From the NCBI GenBank assembly GCA_964030475.1, contig CAXIPT010000002.1, positions 5,903,311 through 5,967,310 on the forward strand: a stretch of DNA of 64,000 bases, given 5' to 3'. The notes under the pieces were generated by a model. The model was not told the DNA's origin and ran no database searches. It saw nothing but the letters and a program-made list of their open reading frames with translations. The stretch is from Tethya wilhelma. Its lineage: Eukaryota > Porifera > Demospongiae > Tethyida > Tethyidae. Position numbers and translations under genes: made by a program. Of the stretch, positions 23,201-50,249 are shown in pieces. The number at the start of each line of letters is the position of its first letter. Position 1 is the stretch's first letter.

Positions 23201-26200
23201 CTCATTCCCAGGCCCTCTGCGTGCTACTATTGCTCATTTATTATGTTGATAATTTTTATCAGACATGTCACGCCCTCGACAGTCCCCCGCCATAACCTGT
23301 CCCCCTGGGACCACGTGTGGCAGCCACGTGCAGTCCCCACGAGACATGCGCAGTCCCCCCTAACTATTATCCAAGAGTTTAGAGTTAACGTTTTGCTAAG
23401 TGCTCAAAGACATAGCCAACCAATCCTGTGCTTGCTACTGCCACCTGAAGTGCTATAAAAATGGCAGTAGTACAAGAGAGTCTCAAACTACCAGAATGGA
23501 CTACCAGGATCACTCATTCGACTACTACCCTGAAGACTACGACTACCATGATGAAGCCTTGGAGAACAGCTATGATCAGCAGGCGGATAGCAGCATGGAA
23601 AGAGCCTCAGACAGCAAGGAGAGAGCAGAGAGCAAGGAGAGCACACATAGCAAGGAGAGGATGGAAGAAGAGGACATTGACTCCGCAGAGACTAGACTAG
23701 TTAAACATGCAATCCATGCACTATCTAACACACAAAAGCTACCCTGAAGGAGTTGGCAAAGATGTGAAAAGAAGCATCAGACGAAAAGCAGGAGGTTTCG
23801 TAGAGAGAGATGGAGAAGTATTATATAAAAAACCCAACGGATCATTGGTAAGTTCATACATTTGTGTACATGGTTAGAACAGTGGTTACGTATCATCTCA
23901 TTTTTCAGGTCAGGTACATCCTTGACAAACAGGAGAGGAAGCGAATCGTGGAATCCTGCCACAAAGTTGGACACCTAGGAGCCAAGAAGACTCTGGCTAG
24001 AATTTCAGAGAGATTCATGTGGCCTGGAGTATCAAAAGATGTCTACAACTATGTAAGTTTTAAATGCAAATCTGGTTTGTGATAAGCAAACTAATTTGTG
24101 TGCTTTTTGTTTTTGTATATAGTCTTTGATTACCTTTTCTTTTGTTTCCTTACATATAGATTGAGACATGTGATATACATGTCAGCGGACAGGCAGGAAG
24201 ATTTCCAAAGCTGCTCCTGAGCTTCACCCCATCCCAGTTGTATCTCCTTGGTACCACATAGCTATCTACTTCGTTGGGCCCATCTCTCCTCCATCTACCA
24301 ATGGGAGCTAGTTGTGTCAATGTTCTGTGGAGAACCAAAGTGTTGTTTGGAAATGTACTAATTTTGTTTGTAGTTATTTTTTGCTTTGTGTGTCCTAGTT
24401 TTTATCGTTACAGGCTGTACAAGACTTTAGTTTCAGTACAATAATTGTAATATTGAATTGTCAACACTGAATTTTGAATGTTTGTGCTCATTGGGGTGGG
24501 GGACCAAATTTGGCAGAGGGGACTGAATGTAGCGCCATAGATTGTCCTAGGGGGACTGCCCAAAGCGCCTTGAATGGTCCGGGAGGACTGTCCAAGGCAC
24601 CATGGGCAGTCCGGGGGGACAATCTAAAGTGCCGTGTACAGTCCGGGGGGACGGGTTGAATGGGGGACGACTTAAAGTGTGACAGACATTCTAAAGCATG
24701 CAGAGGGCCTGGGAAACAAAGGTAGACACTTGGTAGACAAGTGATTATACGCGTGAGCAGGACTGCTTTGACTGTCCACACATTTTTTGTAAGACATTAT
24801 CAGATTGTGAATAATTATGTGATTGAGCTCTGCACACTAGCACTTTAGTATTGGCCTGGAGACTAGAAGCCAATTTGAACTTGAAGGCCAGATATGACAG
24901 AAGTCAAAACAGTAGATAAATCAGCCAAGTAAGCAAATTTTAGACTTAGTTCAACCTTATTATATGAGTGATATGTTCAGACATCGTTTCTTTTCGCTAT
25001 TTTTTCAAACTTTCTAGCTACTTTGAGACATTTTGGCAGGCAATTCTTTCGCTTAAGTTCTTGACTAGTGCAGTACTACTCTAAAGCACTGCTCTTTATC
25101 TTGCTTCGCAGGCTTGAGCACAAGAAATGAAGGGAAAAAATCTGGCATGCAGTTAGGCTGCCTACACTACAAGTTTCTGGTGTCATTCACAAGATTTCGT
25201 TCGTAAAGCTTGATTCTGTGTTGATCAAACTTAAAAGCATACAATTAAGCTTTGTATTTAGCTTGCATGATTAGCATCAACTATTGGCCGACTACCAATG
25301 CAATGTAACCAGACAAAAGAATGAACAAACATAACAGCTGCTACAACATGTGTATGTTGCTGTACATATACACAACAGGGACACCACCCAACAAGCACAA
25401 ATACATTAGCAACAACATTACCAGCCAAATTAAATTCGCAATATACTGCAACATATGATTGTACATTTGATGATTGTGTAACTTACAAAACTAAAGATCC
25501 CACAACATATACCAACATCACTCCAACAAAAAAGTAGCTAATCTCCTTCTCTGTGAAGCCAAAGATATCAGACAGAATGGGATTGAAGAGGGTATCTACA
25601 ACACCATAGCTGGAGTCCATGACATAGCTAGACACCAAAAAGAACATAAGCAACTGTGTCCACAGTTAAGGTGGTAACCAATATTAAATCAAAACAATCC
25701 TGATCTAACTAATACATTATAGAAAAACAATATAATAGCTTTGCACATGCTTACACACACTAGTTTTCAGGGTGGAACATAAATTTTATATTGTATTTAT
25801 ACACATTTTTTATCAGGATACACTAATTCGTAAGCAGCTGGCCTTAGTAATTTGGAGTTGGTTCCAAACTGAACTTGAAGGTTTATCACATTCCGATTTG
25901 CCTGGTTTTCTACTACAGCAAGCACTATGATACTCTCCATGAAAGAATATGATCAATAGTACTATGGAGAACAGGCCAAGTACTACATTGAACCATCCTA
26001 CCCATCGGAATTGGTCAACAGCTGGAAACTGTGCAATTAGTGCACTCATACCTAAAGTAAAGAAAATAGACAACAACAAAAAAATATCAATTAACGCAGT
26101 AAAACTAAAAGAAGCATTTCAATATATAACTGTAATAATAATGTAAACAATTGGCAACCTATAAGACTCAGCACCTTCATTGTACAACAACAAGCATTGC

Positions 26201-29023
26201 TTGTACCAGGTCCTACAAGCTATTTCTAGTAAGTCTTCATTGGTACAAGATATACGATGTACAAGACAAATCATTTCACGTGAAACAATTTTCGCGAATT
26301 TCGTGGATTTGGGGGTTATCCTCAAAACTAAAAACTGTAAATTCCACTGACCATATGTAGTACTATCACTATAGTGAGCAATACAAAAATAGTAAATCAG
26401 TAACAAACACTCCAGCTCTCTCTATTTTCCACACATTCGAGACTGAATTTTCTACAGTTTAATGCAATACAGTACAGTAACTCACCTGGTCCAGCAAGAT
26501 ATGACACTGTAATGGTAACAGTGAGAAATGCATACGTCTTCTCTTTGACCTTTGGTGCTTTATATCTCTTCTTAACATGATACAGACTCTTTTTCTTAGC
26601 ATACGATGTCAAGTAATCTGCTTCTTTCTCACTGATGTAAGCATAGCCAACAGTTTCAATAATCCCAGAATAGGCACCAGCTAGAAATCTACTCAAGAGC
26701 ATCATCCATCCATTGGTAGCTATAGCATATAACAGGTATCCAAACGTATGAGATATAATTCCGGCCAAGAGCAGGTACCAGTATGGAATCCACTTAGCAG
26801 AATAGCCAGCAATAGGTGCAAGTATAACTTCACCAATGCTATACACAGTGATCATCCATGAGTAGAAGAACTCAGACTTGCCCAAACCAGGAAGTATCTA
26901 CATAATACAAATGAAGGCACCAAGGTGCATAACCTTTGCGACCACTTAGTGTCATTTCAATCAAATTTGAGAATTATATATTATGTTTGTGATATAAACA
27001 TACTATAACAATTATAGTATTATCTGTGTCTATCTGTTTGTACAATATCATAAGACTTTCAGGGAAACAGTTTGAAATGATGCTATATTCATAAAATTGT
27101 GTTGATTCTATTCTTAATAATGTTTATCTTAACTGCCAACTATGCAAAGAAAGCAAGTAACTCTGGCCTTCAAATGGCCACAAGAATTCCAATAATTTTA
27201 TATATCTATCTTAGCTGAATGCCTGATTCTAAGGCACTAGGCTTGGAAACCACAAAGCAGAATTGTGCTAACCACAAATATGGGCTCGCCTGCGCTCACT
27301 GGAGTTCGCCTTGAGGATAAACCCCCAAACAATTTAATAGTGTGGGTGTGATATCGATGCTAATGCTCAGAGAACCTGAAAAGCCTCAGATCTCAGAAAT
27401 TACAGGCTTTGTAGAATGATAATCATTATGTGCAATTTATTTTAGATAATCTCGATTATTTTACCTTATTGGTTTGCCGGCCACTATTGAAGACTATATA
27501 GCAACCGTTCTTAAGATATTGTTGGAACACACACACACCCACGCACACACACACACACACACACAGACACACACACACAAAACGACTAGATGCACATATG
27601 ATAATCCCAACAATACGACACTTTCCAAAATACTTTTAAACCAACAATGAAAAGGGTTTATATTATAATTATGTAAATCAACATAAAGAAAATCAAGTAT
27701 TATACTATGGATACCTTTTCATATTGATCAGTTCCATTTAATTCCTCTTCTCGTGGATTGGTAATATACTGATGGAAAGAAGCAAGGGTTGAAGTGTAAC
27801 CAATTCCTCCCAAGAAACTCAAAACCATGATCACAAAAAAGTTTAATCGAAGACGCCATATTTCTCGTACTGCAGATATCAAAATCAAAGCATGTACAAT
27901 ACATTATACGGAGTACAAACAGTAGTAAGTTTACAACATAATTATGTCAGGAGTATCCTACCCACTACCACTACGTGTGTCCCAATACAGAGGGTAGAAT
28001 GATGTGCTAATGAATGAAAGAGAGTCACACAGATGTGAGGTACACAATGTGCACAGGCATCTTACAATTACTGAAGTTACCCTAACAGAATTATTCTACA
28101 TCAGTCTCTTACATCCCCTTGTTGGGTGTTAGCTCCTTTAGCCCCTCTATCATGGGCCAGCGCACATTAATTAGAATATTATACAACAATTAAACTGACT
28201 TATGATATATGGTCAAGTCAAGAATAACATAAATCACATCAAAGGGGTAGAGAAGGGAAGTAATAATACAGAGTCGCGAAAGCAGCAATTCACAGCATGG
28301 TCAGCTTGGTTGACAAAAAGGCGAGCATAACTACAACACATGCCCAAGTCCAAGATGGACCACTAATGGTATGACCACTGCATTGCTCTCTCTCTCTCTC
28401 TCTCTCTTGACTTAATTGTAAGTAACGTACAACACAGGAAGCCGGCCACACACGCACAATTGCTCTTAGGTAAGTCTACAGGAAGGTTTAGCAGATCTCT
28501 AAAACCTCGATCATGACCTTGTAAACTTCCTGTAACACATGCTGTAGTCAGTTCTTCAAACATAAATTTCACTTTTAAAGCTTATTACAACCATTGTCGC
28601 TACATTTTGTGCTTCGCTTGAACTGAGATACCAAGAGGCCGGCAAAAAAAAAAGTAGACAGTACACTGTATAATCACAGCTAAATTTGTGACCCCAGTCA
28701 GCTTATCTTAGTATACCAGTGGACAGGAAGCAACCACCCCTTGTACAGTGTACCAAACTGCCAGACAATCTCAAAATCTTTGATCATAACAAAGTCTAAG
28801 GTACATAACGTTACCATGATCATTCCCAATGGTTTATAGAGACCCATAGATTCTACGCTATTTCACTGGCCAGAAGAGAGGTGGTATAAGTTTTGCACTG
28901 ATAAACAGACCTACCTGGATTATCGGTTCCATACTTGATGAAGACAGAATAGAACTTTTTCCAACTGAATCGACGCAGAGATTTGCTAAAAGGGACCCAG
29001 CAACAATGCGTTAGACACCTCAT
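20215..29023 (-). CDS. MFSD8: MFSD8/CLN7-like lysosomal major-facilitator transporter with enlarged luminal loop
   Basis: Twelve-span MFS protein; vertebrate MFSD8 (CLN7) is a lysosomal membrane protein. Exons on the minus strand, high to low: 29023-28915, 27869-27715, 26897-26486, 26051-25822, 25653-25487, 23146-22162, 20573-20510, 20441-20215. All phases agree, giving about 782 residues against about 518 in human. TM1 is FVIMVLSFLGGIGYTSTL. The MFS motif region is WMMLLSRFLAGAYSGI. Later conserved stretches are DTLFNPILSDIFGF and GGIARTVSPLW, and the end is an acidic cluster (SSDEEEEDTELEE) with a VELKQLVV tail that could carry sorting signals. The large exon 22162-23146 encodes TM9 (SFSGRLVAILAVIASMVGVGLI), then about 250 residues of luminal sequence with many Cys and N-glycosylation sites, then TM10. 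The N-terminus is a short Cys-rich, basic stretch. An intron contains a nested mobile element (23,198-24,722). Confidence 0.85.
20988..21270. repeat. Hairpin repeat family B, copy 1
   Basis: Contains AGGAATGGTTGTGA and its inverse ACAACCATTCCTATCTTGTT around a centre TATCCCTACTGAGCTCAATG, and carries AAGTACAAAAAACATT at one end. The same sequence set recurs at about 48,290-48,650, 60,577-60,832 and 61,589-61,853. Confidence 0.7.
21290..21530 (+). repeat. Microsatellite-bearing repeat family D, copy 2
   Basis: GTGCAGTTTCGAAGCTAAGC, then TTGCAAGGTTCTACATGAC, then CAGACACACAAAACGACTA followed by CTCTGCACGTGATACTCACG. The CA tract is short here. Confidence 0.65.
21817..22027. mobile_element. MITE, TACCGTA/GGAAATTTTCG family, copy 2
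   Basis: Starts TACCGTACAGCAGGAAATTT and ends AAATTTCCCGCTATACGGTA. The 211-bp body is almost entirely made of GCGAAAATTTCCCC motifs in both orientations, so it can fold into a hairpin. It lies in an MFSD8 intron. Confidence 0.75.
23198..24722. mobile_element. MITE split by the Ginger-like insertion
   Basis: Left half 23198-23265 starts with CCTCATTCCCAGGCCCTCTG; the right half after 24688 contains the inverse (GCATGCAGAGGGCCTGGG). Removing the inner element and one GACA restores a small inverted-repeat element similar in sequence and length to the uninterrupted copy at 11917-12090. This copy therefore shows the pre-insertion state by paralogy. Confidence 0.75.
23266..24684 (+). mobile_element. 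Ginger-like DNA transposon with decayed intron-bearing integrase
   Basis: The 1,419-bp element begins TGTCACGCCCTCGACAGTCC and ends with the imperfect inverse (...CTTAAAGTGTGACA). It is flanked by the 4-bp duplication GACA (23262-23265 and 24685-24688). The ends are rich in GGGGGACTG-type subrepeats. Inside, on the plus strand, is an acidic leader (from about 23,494) and a Gypsy-type integrase: the H2C2 zinc-binding region (CHKVGHLGAKKTLARISERF, then MWPGVSKD) and a core that decays after ETCD. Two short introns are apparent (about 23,850-23,908 and 24,052-24,159). In the core the motif reads IYFVGPI, so the first catalytic Asp is Tyr, and a frameshift precedes it. Gypsy-type integrase plus inverted termini and 4-bp target duplications is the Ginger superfamily pattern. 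Confidence 0.75.
27340..27600 (+). repeat. Microsatellite-bearing repeat family D, copy 3
   Basis: GCTAATGCTCAGAGAACC, TCAGATCTCAGAAATTAC, then TTCTTAAGATATTGTTGGAA and a (CA)n tract (about 27,530-27,578) followed by AAAACGACTAGATGCACATA. In an MFSD8 intron. Confidence 0.65.
28383..28407. repeat. (CT)n microsatellite
   Basis: About 12 CT units in the first MFSD8 intron. Confidence 0.85.
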
Positions 29024-29164
29024 ACTCGATTTAGCCTTCTATCAGAGTAGTGTAAATATTTCAACTACGGTACTATAAAAAGTCAATAGAGAAGTTGCTT
29101 CCGCTTCCTTCATTTAATATGAGCAAGTACATGCAAGTACAGGATATGTGACCATTGTACAAAA

Positions 29165-29896
29165 CTAATTACAAGATTCTAGAGTCTCTAGCTCTGCCAG
29201 AAACACTTCCTTCTTGGCTATTTTTTGCAGTTGGTCTGCATCTGGTTTAGAAATCTCTCCTGATGCTATTCTCTTTTCAAGATCTTCAATCTGTTTGAGT
29301 TTCTTTCTCAATGTTCGAACTCTTTTCCGAGTATCAGTTTGCGGTACTTCTTGTATCATGTGACTGGAAATACTGGGGGCTTCCGTACAATCTGTTGATG
29401 ATGTACCTTCAGTTGTATCTTGAACACTAATCTCATCCATTGCTGATACTACTTCTTCGATTACAAATGCAATTTGTGATGCTTTCTGTTCTTTTCTCTT
29501 TTGTTTCTTGTGAAGGTTCTTTTTTTGAGATTTCGTGAGTGCTTTTTGCTCAACAATAACATCTCTGTCATACACTTCAACTGTGTTCATACCTGGAAGA
29601 GTAGACACTGCATGTAATGCTCTCAGTATGAAACTCCAACAATATCATTTTATGGATACAAATATCACGTACAATAACATACCAACTGGCACTTTCGGAA
29701 CAGATTGTGCAAATGCTTTGCCTTTACTCTGATACACAGGTACTTCTTCTTGGGGGATATATCCTGGCTTCACTTTGATGGCTTTTCGCCATGTACCATC
29801 TGGACGCTGAGTAGCTGGAATATAAGCATGACCATCTTTGTCATATACAATATTTTCCCGTGTGAGTCCAGATGACGACAATCCCACTTCAGCCAT
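29165..29896 (-). CDS. PYM1: PYM1, exon junction complex-associated factor
   Basis: Cytoplasmic protein that binds MAGO-Y14 and the ribosome to strip exon junction complexes from translated mRNA. Two exons, 29896-29683 and 29592-29165 (stop TAG), give 213 residues (human 204). The N-terminal MAGO-Y14-binding segment is well conserved: [14 protein letters not shown], then [13 protein letters not shown]. The middle has the basic block [17 protein letters not shown], and the end the typical coiled segment ([20 protein letters not shown] followed by [17 protein letters not shown]). The start is the ATG closest to the conserved N-terminus; the frame upstream lacks similarity. The stop codon is only 141 bp from the MFSD8 start codon on the same strand, and the other side diverges from KAT2. 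Confidence 0.95.
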
Positions 29897-30720
29897 TAGA
29901 GTTATTCTGCATAAAATAATGTCACACACAAAAATGATGTCCAAATTTAAGCAGATTGGTTGCAATTTTTGACCAAGCGTCATTTATTTATGTCCCACAA
30001 CTTTAATAATCTAGCTCTTGCAGCTAAAATGCAGCTGCAGTTTTTGGTTGCTAAGTACTGACTGCAACCAATTTGACTCCATCTGATCCAGATGAGGTTC
30101 CACTATACAGATCTTGCTGATAGACTTGGCAGAGTTTGCATGGGCTAATCGGTGCAGACTCCACCCACTTTTTGATTGCTCATGAATGCAAAATTCAAGT
30201 GATTTAAGACTATGCAAAGAAAAACATAATCCACGTATCAGTAACATAATTTATAGTGCTAAGCAGCCAGTAAATGATAATGGCTACTGAACGGCAATGT
30301 AGTTCTTTATGTCCGAGCAATCTACTGGCTTTTACTTTGCATTCAAAAGTGATCAAGATGATAGAAGGTTGCGTCACTATCCAGAGCTCCATGAGCCTCC
30401 AAATAGCAGACCTTACTTGATGCTCTGACGAATTGAGAAAAAAAAAAGTATGCTGAACCATGGACTCATGGCTGAACCCAATCTAGCTACACCATGCATA
30501 TCAGTTGCATTTTATATATATATATATATCCCCACCCCCCTTATTACAATCAAATTTGGCTCTTTGTTTTTCATGCTCAACTCACCCTGACAAAATAATC
30601 ATATAGAAACACTGAGAAACATCGCACTGCACTGCACTGCCCTGGCTGTTTAGTCCAACTAGACTTGACAAAGAAATTCTTTTTAACGCACACTCTAGTA
30701 CGTGTGATTCCTGTTCCAAG
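29897..30720. promoter_or_regulatory. Divergent interval between PYM1 and KAT2
   Basis: About 0.8 kb separates the two start codons, which point away from each other. It contains a short TA microsatellite (about 30,515-30,528) and C-rich sequence after it. The last 40 bases before the KAT2 ATG are less AT-rich (GATTCCTGTTCCAAG next to the ATG). No defined core promoter element can be assigned. Open frames on the minus strand here have no recognisable similarity. Confidence 0.4.
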
Positions 30721-47090
<16,370 letters not shown>

Positions 47091-47593
47091 GCATATAATA
47101 ATGTAGTTAGTTGCTCAATATATATCATGTAGTTTAACCACTTATGAATGTTCAAAAATATGATATACGTAATTGGCATAATAATTATAGTACGCGTGCT
47201 ACACTGATGACTTCTCTGGATCATAATGCATGCTAAATGAAAAATAGGTTATGTTAGTTGTGAGTGTGCATGGGTCGGTTTATTCTGTATCTGCTCTGGA
47301 GTACCAATCCACATGCATGCATGTTTGCTAAGAGATTGATAGTTTTCAACTTAAGCTGCAGGTATGTACCTATGCATGTTTGTTGTGAATTGACTGGTCA
47401 AAACATGGGAACTTTCAAATCAACAGAAGAGCAGATCTTGGACAAGAGACTGACTTAATACTTAACTATAGTGACCCTTTTAAGTAAGTGTTTACTAACA
47501 AGACAATGTACTACAGACAGAAACGGCGAATTTACTTTAATATGGGATTATAACTTGTAAGGACCCCTTGCCTGAATACACATAAGGGCAAAC

Positions 47594-47974
47594 TAGTCTG
47601 GACACCAGACCCTTTATTGCTAGGTTTTAGGGGGGTGGGGAATAGGCGGGGGAAAAGAAGGAAAGGAAGGGTCTGGCAAATAACCCAGTAGTAGCACGGA
47701 TCCACGTCCAAAATTGAGTCGTGCTGCATAATGATATTCATAGGCCATATCAAAGGCCTTGTGGCTATGTTACGCCACAGCTACATATATGCTTGGCTTC
47801 TGCTGCTGCAGCAATAGCATAGTAGCAACAGGGCTTCATGGTTTGCAAATTATTTATAAGGCCCATGAATATCATTATGTGGGCACGTCTCGATTTTGGA
47901 CGTGGATCCATGCTACTACTAGGTTATTTGCCAGACCCTTCTAGCAAGATAGGAAGGGTCTGGTGCCCAGACTA
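47594..47974. mobile_element. Mutator-like foldback element with 9-bp target duplication
   Basis: The 381-bp element starts TAGTCTGGACACCAGACCC and ends with the near inverse GGGTCTGGTGCCCAGACTA. The two arms pair over about 150 bp, including the shared stretch GGATCCACGTCCAAAAT and its inverse. The identical 9-mer AGGGCAAAC lies directly outside each end (47585-47593 and 47975-47983). Long arms plus a 9-bp duplication fit a Mutator/foldback type. Confidence 0.8.
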
Positions 47975-48289
47975 AGGGCAAACTTGCCTTGCGATAAAGT
48001 AGTTTTGATTTTATATGATTTGAACTGATTCTATTCTGTGAGAAAAGAGTTGAACAGAAGGTAACATATATACCTATGTAAAGAAATTCCCCTATAGACA
48101 AATCAGGTACAAACTGAAAAAAAATAACAGATACAGGGATGACAATACTATCAGTATGACGAATGTATAAAATTGTAAGATGCAATTGAATAAAAATGGA
48201 GCTACTGAGACATTGTTCTGACAGTTTAAAGAGTGTGTAAGGAATCCTTCCTGTGGGCAAAATAAGAGACTCAATAAGGAGATTGTTAA

Positions 48290-48650
48290 ATGCAGCCCAT
48301 ACAGGAAGAATTCTGCACACACTCAACAGCCATTCCATCTTGTTTGCGTTCTTTTTACGATTTAGCCATTCCTGTGTCTCATTACATTTCCAATGTTTTT
48401 TGTACTTGTGAGACATAGGAATGGCCAAATCGTAAAAAGAAAGCAAACAAGATGGAATGGCTGTTTGAGTGTGTGCAGAATTCTTCCTGTGTGGGCTGCA
48501 TGTAGTACTCTCTTCCAATGTTGAGTACCTCATGTTGCCCATAGGAATAATTCTTTACACACTCAAATAGCTACTCCGTCTTGTTTGCTTTCTTTTACGA
48601 TTTGGCCATTCCTATGTCTCATTACATTTTCAATGTTTTTTTTTTACTCA
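48290..48650. repeat. Hairpin repeat family B, copy 2 (rearranged)
   Basis: Repeats of CCATTCCATCTTGTTTGC and AGGAATGGCCAAATCGTAAA in alternating orientation, around GTTTTTTGTACTTG. Three half-arms are visible, so this copy is a partial tandem or inverted compound. Confidence 0.65.
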
Positions 48651-49035
48651 TTTTTTCATAATTCTATATGAATCACATTTGAGCTCGAGTTTGTGTGTAT
48701 ATATACAGTATTTACTTGAACTCTATATATCAGCATGAATATTATAGCTTGTATAATCTACTGGTATGCTATCAGTAAAGTGAAGCATCTTAGCACTGGA
48801 GGCTGGAGAGTATCTAACAAAATTTATTAGCTTTACTCATCTTCTTATAATGACAACATAATAAATGTAACATTAAAGTAGTCTATTCACCTCAAAGACT
48901 GAAAGATTACAGAGAGCTTAGCACAACCAGAAATCTTCAGGTAAAGCAAGCAGGCAGCAAATATTCAGATTCCAAATAATGCACACTTATATCTGGAAAA
49001 GGGTCGTCACTCAAGTAGCTAATGAATTATGCATG

Positions 49036-49455
49036 AGTGTAGAAATGAATGGCTACCATACGGAGAAGGCGCTTTTCGCCGTGTATCTAGCCACCCAACG
49101 AGAGATACAGAAAAGCGATACCAAACGCACGTGAAGACAAAGATACCAAGTTTATTCGTTCAAGAATCAGCTTTTGAAAGTGAACAGTCTTTGAGAAAAG
49201 TTGAGCCATGATAGAAGAAGAAGAAGAAGAAGAAGAAGATGGAGAAAATTGGAGGTTTGGCATATTTTAGTTTGGTACTTTAGCGATGGTTTTAGGCCAT
49301 GTTTTTGGGCTTGTTGGAAAGAGAATGAGCTTAATAGTAGCTTGAGAAGCCTTTTAGTGCCAAGCGCTCAGTTTTTGCAGAGTTATTCATGTGAATATTT
49401 GTATTACGCTAATGGGCCATCCGTGCCATTCCTATGTACCCAGTACTACCGTACT
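49036..49455 (+). repeat. Dispersed repeat family C, copy 2
   Basis: Contains GGAGAAGGCGCTTTTCG, an (AGA)n tract (49,213-49,239), ATGGAGAAAATTGGAGGTTT and ends at CCAGTACTACCGTACTGGGA, a small terminal palindrome. The long open frame across it is repeat sequence, not a gene. Confidence 0.75.
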
Positions 49456-49671
49456 GGGAATAGGCCTCATGTACTTCCCTATCAGTGGTTGATTAAATCT
49501 TTGATTTACTTTTGCATAGCTCTCAACGATTTCATGAGTCTGCTAGATGGGCGATATCAGGAGAAAGTTTCGAAAGAAGGTGGAACTGTGGCAAAAAAAG
49601 TCCGAAAAGAAGGTACACCTTCTACAAAGTCCCCACCATATGATGCTCCAATTTGGACTATTGATCCAGGT

Positions 49672-49673
<2 letters not shown>

Positions 49674-49708
<35 letters not shown>
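49674..49708. repeat. (GT)n microsatellite
   Basis: About 17 GT units, following family C sequence. Confidence 0.9.
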
Positions 49709-49710
<2 letters not shown>

Positions 49711-50249
49711 CTGATTCATTTTGATAATGTGCATGTGAATGTGTGCATTATTTTTGTGTAACTTCTTTATGCAGAATACTCAATCCATGGACACTACTTG
49801 GCTCCTTGTGCCTGTTATGTGTATATTCTTGCTATTTATTGTGCATAGTTGCTGTGAAACTATATCATAATCATTGTATGCATGTAAAACTCATTAATTT
49901 GTTGTCATTAAAAATATGAATAATATTATATTATTTGATTAGTGGTGTCCAAGGAATAGACCAGCAAATAACAGTGGGTGTTCATATAGTATACAAATTG
50001 GTAGAGACAAACATATAGTGAGCAAGAAAATGTGCAAAAGTATGACAAGCTGCTCACTCTTAGTGTAACATGTTTGTACACTTCCTTGGGAAATTGAGTT
50101 CATTTCTCAAATGGTGCACAGTTTGCATACTAGTGGTGTACAAGCTTGTATACCATTTGTGCATGCAAATGTCCAAGTGAGTTTCCTATCTGCGCACACA
50201 ATACTATAGTGCTGTGTCTTCTACAGAGTCTGACCTGGTGGGCCTGCAT

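Larger units (their letters stand above)
47984..50249. other. Gene-free interval after KAT2
   Basis: Contains hairpin family B (48,290-48,650), family C (49,036-49,455) and a GT microsatellite. The long open frames on both strands here are repeat-derived. Confidence 0.6.

Noticed and set aside
23272..24684. CRISPR-like or regulatory array reading of the CAGTCCCCC repeats
   Set aside because: Spacing is irregular, the repeats are short and they form the transposon termini.
24474..24781. GC-rich open frames on both strands
   Set aside because: They are the GGGGGACTG-type subrepeats of the Ginger-like element's right end.
49201..49761. 186-codon open frame
   Set aside because: It is made of repeat family C and a GT microsatellite, with no protein similarity.
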